This document shows positions 57,691 through 64,000 of a stretch of 64,000 bases of DNA, in pieces (positions within the stretch are counted from its first letter, which is position 1; each line of letters begins with the position of its first letter). The notes under the pieces were generated by a model. The model was not told where the DNA came from and made no database searches. It saw nothing but the letters and a program-made list of their open reading frames with translations. Source of the stretch: Opitutia bacterium (GTDB lineage: Bacteria > Verrucomicrobiota > Verrucomicrobiia > Opitutales > Opitutaceae); the NCBI GenBank assembly GCA_947453695.1, contig CANGHW010000003.1, positions 56,935 to 120,934 of the forward strand. The letters run 5' to 3'. Position numbers and translations under genes: made by a program.

Positions 57691-60600
57691 TTAGAATTTC
57701 AGGCCGGCGCTGACATACCAGAGGCGGCCGATGGGATTGTAGGTTGCGAGGTCGACGCCGACGTCACCGCCGAAGGCCTGCGGGGCGGACGGCGGCATCT
57801 TGTTGGCGAGATTGTTGACACCGAGGGTGAGTTTCAGGCCGGAGAAGAGTTTCTTTCCGCCCGGGAGGCTGATGTTCTTGAAGGCATAGGAAACCGACGT
57901 GTCCCACGAGGTGTAGGAAGGAACCGGCACACGCTTCAGGCTCGTGCTGCTGGCGAAGACGATGCCGCCGGCGCCGAGATCGACGACGCTGGAAATGTAG
58001 GTGTTGTTGAGCGTCGCAGACCAGCGATCGCGGCTCCAATTGAGGGCGGTGAACCATTTCATCCCAGGAATGGTGCCCTGGCCTTCGTTGAGGGTAGTGA
58101 CGTGCCCGGCGTATTCGTAGTAGGCCTGCGTCGGGAGGGCTTGGAACTGGTAATCGAGGAAGAACGTCCCGGCGGTGCTGACGTTGAATTTACCGAACTC
58201 AGATTTGGGAAATTCGTAGGACGCCGACACATCCAGCGCCTTCAACCTTTGGCCGGCGATGTTGACGCGGGAGTCGGTGACGAAGACCACGTTGGGCGAC
58301 ACCCCGGAACGCAGCAGTGCCGAAAGTTGTCCGGGCGCGGTGATGCGCGTGGGTGCCGGCAGCGACGGGTCGGGATTGGTGGGGAAATTTCCGATCGCCA
58401 CTTGATTGATGAAGGGCGAGGCTGGCCCGGATGCGTCGACGCTGCCGAGGATGTTGGCCGCACCCGCCACGCCGACCAGCGAAAGCTGCTTCACCTCGAT
58501 GTAATCGACTCCGAGCGTGAGCCGCGGCACAGCCTTCGGCGAATAGACGACGCCAAAGGACGAGGTCTTGGCCGTGGACGGCTTGAGATCGGGATTCGCA
58601 CCGGAGCGTTGTCGGCCGAAACCGGCCACGCCAAACACGGTCTGGATAACTCCGGCGGCGGTGGCGCCTTCCGTGGTGGGACCAAAGAGCGAGAAGAGCG
58701 ACGGAGCGACGAACGCCTCAGAATACGTGCCGCGGACGGTGAGCTGATCGCCGATGGGACGCCAACGGACACCATATTTCGGGACTCGCGAGGCACCGGC
58801 ATCGCTGTATTTTTCGTAGCGGTAGGCGGCCGACAGTTCGAGCAAGCGCAGGCCGGGTAGGTCCATGCGCTCACTCGTCACGGGCACGCGAATCTCGGCG
58901 AAGCCGGCATCAATGGTGCGGTCGCGGGCAATGGGGTCGAAGAAATTGCCGTTCTGCCAACGACGGGACGTGGGGCCGCTGCTGAAGGAATTTTCATCGG
59001 GGGTCCCGACCAGTTTTTCCTGGCGATAGTCGACGCCGAGCGCGGCGCCGAAAGGACCCGCGGGCAGATCGAAGAGCGAACCAGACACGCGGGCGTCGAA
59101 CTGCGTGAGCCCTGCCTCGAAGATATTGGCGGTCGCTCCGCGGATGTTGTCGAAGACGGAGGGTGAGATCCCCTCGGGACGGGCGAGCAGATCGATCGCG
59201 GGCTGCACGATGGAATTGGCCGGGGTGATGGCGGCCTGCCATTGCGCGAGGGTAGTCGTGTTGGCCGGCGCGTTGTAGTTGCGGAAAATCCGCGCGTAAC
59301 GGCCGCCGACTTGCGGATTGCCGTTTGCATCGTAGCCGCCGGCGAGCGCCAGCTGAAGATTGGGAGCGTAGTATTGGCCGCTGAGTGAATTTTCGAGTCG
59401 GTTCGTGTTGGTGTTGTAGCCGGCCTCCCACTGGAGCCGCTCGCCGATCTTTCCTCGGAAACCGCCGACGAAGCGGCGCAGTTGCGCGGAGTTGTCTGCG
59501 CGCCGCACATCGGGAGTGTAGCGAAAGGCTGCAAACAGCGCCGAACGGGTGGGATTGTAGGGAGCATTGACCGGGACCGCGGTCGTGATGCCGAGTGCGC
59601 CCTGCTGTGACCAGCTGTCGCTCGCCGAGTCCATGGCCTCGACGAACAACTCGAGTCGCTCGGGGATGAGTTTGAGGGTGCTCGCCAGCGTGATCGCCTG
59701 CTTGGAAGATTGGATCGTGAGTGTGACGAACGGGGCCAGATCAAAGGTGTCGGCGATCGGCTGAACTGAGGAGGCTTGGTAAATACCGGAGGCAACGAGG
59801 GCATTCAGGTCGGCAAACACCGCCGCCGGACCCGTGGTCGTCGCGAGACTGGGGGAATTCAACCCGGGCCGAAGAAACGCCGTGGGAAACGCGGTCGACG
59901 ACTGGCCCAACGCGCCGGAGATCGTCGCCGACTTGCCGCGCTGCGGATTGGAGAACGGGCGCTCGGACTGGAGCAAAGGCGTGATGCGCGACTGGGAGAA
60001 GGAAACCGTGAGACTCATGCGATCGGTAACGGCCCCGGCCACCAGATAGGCAGAGCGCTGGTTGTAGTCCCCGTCACCCGTCGACATCGCGTAGCGCCCG
60101 CCCACTTCGAGGCCTTGATAGTCGTGTTTCAGCTTCACGTTCACCACGCCGCCGACGGCATCGGAACCGTAGATAGCCGAGGCGCCGTCGGTCAGGACCT
60201 CCATCGACTGGATGGCGGCGAGTGGAATCTGGTTCACATCGACGAAGGAGCGACCACCGCGCGCGCTAGCTCCGCTGTCAGGCAAGCGACGGCCATCAAG
60301 GAGCACGAGGGTGGAAAGATTGCGCAGCGAAAGTTGCGAGCCACCGGACGTCGCGGTGCCGCCGGCGATATTGCCATTGGTCGCACCGAGATTGCCGCTG
60401 CCCGCGAAGCTGGGCATGCGGGTTTGCACGACTTCAAGGAGGTTGGACCCCAAGCCGGTTCGCTCGATTTCGTCGCGATTGATGATCGTGATCGGCGCCG
60501 CCACGGCGTCGGCAGCGGTGGGGATATTGGAACCGGTGACGACGAAGGATTCCAGCTTCACGGTTTCTTTGGCGGAAGGGTCGGCGGTGGCCGGGGATGC

Positions 60601-61077
60601 TGGCGCGGTCTGCGCAGACGAAGGCGTGGAAGCGGCCAGCCAACCAGCAAGGGAGGCGAGCAGCAGGCGGGGTGATCGGTTCGAGTTGGTCATAAGTTGG
60701 TTTTGCGGATCGGCGGACGCCCCCTTTTCTCCGTCGGACGGCGGCCGGGAGGCCGTGCGCGGGCGACTCACCACGATGGCACCAGAGCGGGGCTCGGGCG
60801 TGGCCACGAGCGGGGTGCCGGCGAGCAGGCGGTTCATCGCTTCGAGCGGCAGGTAGTCGCCCTGGAGCGCCTTGGTCCGGACGCCGGCAGTCGATGGACG
60901 GGAGAAGAGCACCTCCAGACCGGACTGGGCGGCAAACAGGCGGAGGGAATTTTCCGCGTCGTCAGCCGGCAGGTTAAAAGAGCGCCGGCCCACGTCGGCC
61001 GAGTAGGCACGGAGGCCCGGCACGCAGAGCAGCGTCAGGAACCAAAGCAGTCGAAGAGGGTGCGTGTGACGCAACAT
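57691..61077 (-). CDS. TonB-dependent receptor with N-terminal STN signalling domain (1128 aa)
   Basis: Signal peptide (LLWFLTLLCVPGLRAYSA) then an STN domain at about 32-105 (FNLPADDAENSLRLFAAQSGLEVLF, GDYLPLEAMNRLLAGTPL), used in FecA-like receptors to signal to FecR. A linker follows and, at residue 129, a second signal-peptide-like stretch begins (Met129, RLLLASLAGWLAASTPSSAQ). Next the plug (ITIINRDEIERTGLGSNLL, DGASAIYGSDAVGG) and a long barrel ending in SAGLKF. It probably senses and imports the signal ligand. The gene starts 94 bp after the FecR gene and is followed 8 bp later by the serine hydrolase. Confidence 0.9.
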   Translation of the reverse strand: MLRHTHPLRLLWFLTLLCVPGLRAYSADVGRRSFNLPADDAENSLRLFAAQSGLEVLFSRPSTAGVRTKALQGDYLPLEAMNRLLAGTPLVATPEPRSGAIVVSRPRTASRPPSDGEKGASADPQNQLMTNSNRSPRLLLASLAGWLAASTPSSAQTAPASPATADPSAKETVKLESFVVTGSNIPTAADAVAAPITIINRDEIERTGLGSNLLEVVQTRMPSFAGSGNLGATNGNIAGGTATSGGSQLSLRNLSTLVLLDGRRLPDSGASARGGRSFVDVNQIPLAAIQSMEVLTDGASAIYGSDAVGGVVNVKLKHDYQGLEVGGRYAMSTGDGDYNQRSAYLVAGAVTDRMSLTVSFSQSRITPLLQSERPFSNPQRGKSATISGALGQSSTAFPTAFLRPGLNSPSLATTTGPAAVFADLNALVASGIYQASSVQPIADTFDLAPFVTLTIQSSKQAITLASTLKLIPERLELFVEAMDSASDSWSQQGALGITTAVPVNAPYNPTRSALFAAFRYTPDVRRADNSAQLRRFVGGFRGKIGERLQWEAGYNTNTNRLENSLSGQYYAPNLQLALAGGYDANGNPQVGGRYARIFRNYNAPANTTTLAQWQAAITPANSIVQPAIDLLARPEGISPSVFDNIRGATANIFEAGLTQFDARVSGSLFDLPAGPFGAALGVDYRQEKLVGTPDENSFSSGPTSRRWQNGNFFDPIARDRTIDAGFAEIRVPVTSERMDLPGLRLLELSAAYRYEKYSDAGASRVPKYGVRWRPIGDQLTVRGTYSEAFVAPSLFSLFGPTTEGATAAGVIQTVFGVAGFGRQRSGANPDLKPSTAKTSSFGVVYSPKAVPRLTLGVDYIEVKQLSLVGVAGAANILGSVDASGPASPFINQVAIGNFPTNPDPSLPAPTRITAPGQLSALLRSGVSPNVVFVTDSRVNIAGQRLKALDVSASYEFPKSEFGKFNVSTAGTFFLDYQFQALPTQAYYEYAGHVTTLNEGQGTIPGMKWFTALNWSRDRWSATLNNTYISSVVDLGAGGIVFASSTSLKRVPVPSYTSWDTSVSYAFKNISLPGGKKLFSGLKLTLGVNNLANKMPPSAPQAFGGDVGVDLATYNPIGRLWYVSAGLKF

Positions 61078-61171
61078 GTGGTGGGAAGCGGACGCAGTGC
61101 GTCGTCGTGCACCTCCACGGATGGAGCGGGAAAATCCCTTACGGAAATCGCCGGCGCGGGGCGGCGGATAA

Positions 61172-62080
61172 TTAGCGCGAGCGATTCAACACGAACTCGC
61201 TCTCGCCGAGACGCTGGGCCTCGACGCCGTAATCGGCGCGCAGGAGCTGCAGGAGAGCCGGGGCATTGTCAGCGCGCACGACGCCGCTGACGCGCAAATC
61301 CCCGAGCGCTGGGGCAGCGAGAGTGAGGCGCACATTGCCGTGGCGATTGAAGAGTTCGACGGCTTCACGGAGCGGAGTGTCGTTAAATTCGAGGCGCGGC
61401 ACACGCCAAGCAAGTTGCTCGGCAAGCTCTGGCGCGGACACGGCCACAACGGCGGGGGCGGGAGCGTGGGGTGCGAGATCGGCGGGCGCGACGGCGACCC
61501 GGGCGCCCTTCGCGACGAAAGCGAGCGGCTGCACCGGAGCCGCAATGGGATCGACGGTGGCGCGGTCGACAGAGACCCGGCCATCCGTGACTAGGACGTT
61601 GACGTCGCCCGGTGCTAAGCGCACGGCGAAGGCGGTGCCAACGGCGCGAACGGAGACAGCGCCGGCGATGACGACGAAGGGGCGCGTGGTATCGTGGGCG
61701 ACCTCGAAGTGGGCTTCGCCGCGCACGATGGTGACGCGACGGATCGCGGGAGAAAACTCGACGCGCACTTGGGCATCGCCGTTGAGCTCGATCTGCGAGC
61801 CGTCGGAGAGGAGCTGGCGGGCGGGCTGCGTGAGTGTGGCGGTCGTCGCAAGCGCGGCGACGGCGGCGGGCGGGGAATGCAACAAACGCGTCCACGAGAC
61901 ACTAGCCAAGACGACGAGAGCGAGCGAAGCGGTGGCAACCACCGCGCGGCGACGGAGTTGGCGGCGGCGTTGCACCCGACGCTCGACGGCGGCAAGGACG
62001 GCGTCGGCGTTCGCGGTGCGGCCGGGCCAGTCGAGCGCGTGGTCCGGAGTGAGCGGCGGAGTAGACTTACCGTCTTGCAT
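61172..62080 (-). CDS. FecR-like anti-sigma factor (302 aa)
   Basis: The start is the ATG at 62080, two bases after the sigma factor stop; the longer frame overlaps the sigma gene. Arg-rich cytoplasmic part of about 45 residues, one membrane helix (VVATASLALVVLASVSW), then the FecR domain at about 80-190 (LSDGSQIELNGDAQVRVEF, GEAHFEVAHDTTRPFVV, AVGTAFAVRL) and a C-terminal STN-like domain at about 230-302 (RLEFNDTPLREAVELFNRHG). FecR-type proteins hold the partner ECF sigma factor and release it when the outer-membrane receptor is bound. The usual N-terminal DUF4880 is short or missing here. Confidence 0.85.
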   Translation of the reverse strand: MQDGKSTPPLTPDHALDWPGRTANADAVLAAVERRVQRRRQLRRRAVVATASLALVVLASVSWTRLLHSPPAAVAALATTATLTQPARQLLSDGSQIELNGDAQVRVEFSPAIRRVTIVRGEAHFEVAHDTTRPFVVIAGAVSVRAVGTAFAVRLAPGDVNVLVTDGRVSVDRATVDPIAAPVQPLAFVAKGARVAVAPADLAPHAPAPAVVAVSAPELAEQLAWRVPRLEFNDTPLREAVELFNRHGNVRLTLAAPALGDLRVSGVVRADNAPALLQLLRADYGVEAQRLGESEFVLNRSR

Positions 62081-62082
62081 GA

Positions 62083-62625
62083 TCAGAAGCCGGCGTCGGG
62101 AGCGTTCAAACCGCGGCGGCGGAGAAAGTCCGCGCAGCGGCGCGTGCCGCGCGCGACCTGCACCTCGACGGTGCGTTCGGAGAGACCGAGACGTGTGGCG
62201 ACCTCCCGTTGCGAGAGGCCTGAGAGTTTGCGAAGAACGACGATCTCGCGGCATCGGTCGGGCAAGTCGGCGATGGCGGCGGCGACGAGTTCAATCTTTT
62301 CAGTGGTGGAGAGCGCATCGGCGGGAGAGGGAGCATCCTCTGCCACGGACAACGCGGCCAAATCCCTTACACCGACGAGCGGCGAGGCTTGATCGTGGCG
62401 CAAGAGGTCGAGGGCGCGGTGGCGGGCGATCTTGAAAAGAAACGCGCGGGCACAGCCAATTTGGCGGCTCGCCCGGGCGGTCCAGATGCGAAGGAGCGAA
62501 TCCTGCACGACATCGTCGACATCGCGCACGCCGGGAAACGCCCGCTGCACGTAGGCGCGCAAGGCACCGCGGTGAGGATCGACTTCCTCGGAGAACCAGC
62601 GGGCTTGGTCGGTGTGGGGCGGCAT
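62083..62625 (-). CDS. ECF-family RNA polymerase sigma factor, FecI-like (180 aa)
   Basis: Sigma-70 region 2 (VRDVDDVVQDSLLRIWTARA) and region 4 with helix-turn-helix (LPDRCREIVVLRKLSG then REVATRLGLSERTVEVQVARG), and the short linker between them, give the ECF type. No extra domains. The next gene encodes its FecR-like anti-sigma factor with two bases between, and the STN-domain TonB receptor follows. It probably activates this same operon when the receptor is loaded. The gene starts 314 bp from the transposase end. Confidence 0.95.
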   Translation of the reverse strand: MPPHTDQARWFSEEVDPHRGALRAYVQRAFPGVRDVDDVVQDSLLRIWTARASRQIGCARAFLFKIARHRALDLLRHDQASPLVGVRDLAALSVAEDAPSPADALSTTEKIELVAAAIADLPDRCREIVVLRKLSGLSQREVATRLGLSERTVEVQVARGTRRCADFLRRRGLNAPDAGF

Positions 62626-62911
62626 CGCAAACGTGAAGGCAGGCAGCGCGAAAGCGGTGGGCGGTTCAAGCGCGGAGTGGGTGTCGAGACTAACTGCGAT
62701 AGATCAAACCTCAGGCCGGCGGAGCAAATTCTTTTTAAGCCGACAACCTCCAACGGACCTCCCAATCGTGGAAGCGTAGAGCGCAGCCCATTGAGCCGGA
62801 GTGCGAACGCTACTGTGCGATCCCTATTTTCAGTTCACAACCGCTGGTGGAAACGCCACGTGCAGTCACGGGGCGTTACAGGTCGGATGGAATGGCGACC
62901 TCTTGAAAGCT
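62626..62911. other. Upstream region of the sigma factor operon
   Basis: About 285 bp between the sigma factor start and the IS630 element. It should hold the promoter(s) of the sigma/FecR/receptor operon. A local A/T-rich stretch (about 62725-62745) is visible. No ORF, hairpin or clear promoter consensus was found. Confidence 0.35.
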
Positions 62912-64000
62912 AGCGTAGTCTCCCTCAAATAAATACCACTATTGTAGGCCTGCGAGAGAGCGGGCCCGAGTGCTCGGACGAGTGCAGCCCGGCCGGATCT
63001 GTTCGAGGCGGTGGCGGCATCGTTCGACCTTGGCGAGGATGCTTTCGACACTCGCGGTCCAGGTGTAGGGCACCGGTTCATCGTTCCACGCCGCGAGGAA
63101 CTCATCGATAGCACGCTGGACTTCTTCGACCCTGCGGAAGGCCCCGCGCCGGACGGCCTTTTGTTAGAGTTCAGCAAACCAGCGCTCGATGAGATTGAGC
63201 CAACTGGAACTGGTCGGGATAAAGTGGAGCACGAAGCGAGGTCGCCGGCGCAGCCACGCTCGGACTCGCGCGTGGCCATGGATGGCGTAGTTATCCAGGA
63301 TCAGGTGCAGGCCGCGTGGGGGTGGAAACTCGCTATCGAGTCGTCGGAGGAAGCGCAGGAACTTTTGATGGCGATGCCGCGGGTAATGCTCGGCGATCAC
63401 GCGGCCCTTACCGACATGGAGCGCGGCAAACAGGCAGGTCGTGCCTTGGCGTTGATACTCGTGCGTAAAGGTTCCGCAGCGTCCGCGCTTCAGGGGTAAA
63501 CCAGGCTGCGAACGGTCCAGTGCCTGAATCTGACTCTTTTCATCTACACACAACACCACGGCATCCTTGGGCGGCTGCAAGTAGACGCCGACCACGTCGG
63601 TGAGCTTCTCCACAAACTGCGGATCCCGCGACAATTTGAAGCTCTTCGTTAAGTGCGGCTTGAGCTGATGATCCTGCCAGGCTCGGTGAATCGTGTTCTT
63701 GCTGACGCCAACCTCCTGACCCAACGAACGCGTGCTCCAGTATGTCGCGCCCTTGGGCTTCGTCTGCAGGGTGGGTTCGATCCAACCTGAAACCGTAGTC
63801 GCCCCAAAGGTCGGTTTGCGGCCACGCCCGGCCGCGACTTGCCAAATCCCCTCGAGGCCTTCGTGGCGCACGCGCTGCCGCCACAGCGCCACCGTCCGCG
63901 GATGAACCTTCAGATCAGCCGCGATCTGTTTGTCGCTGCTTCCGCAGGAAGCTTGGCGAACGATCTTTGCTCTCAACACCACCTGCTGCGGCGTCGCTCC
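62912..64000 (-). mobile_element. IS630-family insertion sequence (partial; continues beyond the right edge)
   Basis: Contains an IS630-type transposase gene that runs off the window. The left end is guessed from the sequence between the transposase stop (62939) and about 62912; IS630 elements insert at TA, and TA dinucleotides flank this point. The partner terminal repeat lies outside the window, so the boundary is not proven. Confidence 0.6.
62939..64000 (-). pseudogene. IS630-family transposase with internal in-frame stop (5' end outside window)
   Basis: Minus-strand frame, open from the right edge (GATPQQVVLRAKIVRQAS) with helix-turn-helix (DKQIAADLKVHPRTVALWRQR), then the DDE catalytic core: first Asp in VVLCVDEKSQIQAL, second Asp in HLILDNYAIHG, and Glu in SSSWLNLIERWF. 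The sequence reads WFAEL, stop TAA at 63164-63166, then continues in the same frame with QKAVRRGAF, FLAAWNDEPVPYTW and ends with TAG at 62939. The part after the stop is the normal IS630 C-terminus, so the gene seems to have taken one nonsense mutation. Without that tail the transposase is likely impaired, although all DDE residues are before the stop. Confidence 0.85.

Overview
The window looks like a chromosomal segment of a GC-rich verrucomicrobium, most likely an Opitutaceae-type organism. This is inferred from gene content: planctomycete/verrucomicrobial-type cytochrome proteins (PSCyt1/DUF1549/DUF1553 with a DUF1501 partner, and a second haem-binding CxxCH protein), several large TonB-dependent receptors, two formylglycine-type sulfatases, a DUF4962/heparinase-like enzyme, and a giant Ig/NHL secreted protein with a doubled C-terminal module of a type seen in this group. 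No rRNA, tRNA or CRISPR array was seen. Both ends cut genes: a LysM lipoprotein on the left and an IS630 transposase on the right.

Layout. 1-8016 (minus): a coiled-coil LysM lipoprotein and a 2143-residue Sel1/coiled-coil/LysM protein ending in a very similar LysM domain, probably an envelope-structural pair. 8087-10909 (minus): exported peroxiredoxin-like protein and carbon-starvation transporter CstA. 11027-11320 (plus): small unknown protein. 11354-20055 (minus): a TonB-dependent receptor and the two-propeller NHL/Ig giant protein, which ends at a classical terminator. 20369-27443 (plus): a strand-switched island with an SDR, an FAH-family dehydratase/hydrolase, a small unknown ORF, a ketoglutarate-semialdehyde-type aldehyde dehydrogenase, a type II toxin-antitoxin pair, a YjhG/YagF-family sugar-acid dehydratase and an ankyrin protein. 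Dehydratase, FAH protein and dehydrogenase together are what an oxidative (Weimberg-type) pentose pathway needs to reach 2-oxoglutarate.

27492-45007 (mostly minus): PafA-like phosphatase; a tightly coupled Gfo/Idh oxidoreductase / metallo-beta-lactamase-fold / phospholipase-C-like trio behind a TonB receptor; a BNR/LamG sialidase-like protein with a heparinase-like enzyme; and a DUF1501/PSD1 pair. 45210-46421 (plus): membrane acyltransferase. 46465-49419 (minus): third TonB receptor. 49645-51018 (plus): sulfatase. 51082-62625 (minus): a module that reads, in transcription order, ECF sigma factor, FecR-like anti-sigma factor, STN-domain TonB receptor, serine hydrolase, sulfatase, PVC-type cytochrome/propeller protein, and a small secreted protein. 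The first three form a FecI/FecR/FecA-style surface-signalling system that probably controls uptake and breakdown of an external (possibly sulfated) glycan. 62939 to the right edge: IS630 transposase with an internal stop codon.

Starts were moved downstream of the longest open frame in many genes so that a signal peptide or known N-terminus is restored. Almost no start codon has a Shine-Dalgarno-like sequence in front of it. I did not find a clearly new defence or mobile system; the best leads are the sigma/FecR/STN-receptor module with its internal second signal peptide, the LysM coiled-coil pair, and the pentose-oxidation island with its embedded toxin-antitoxin pair and unusual overlapping small ORF.
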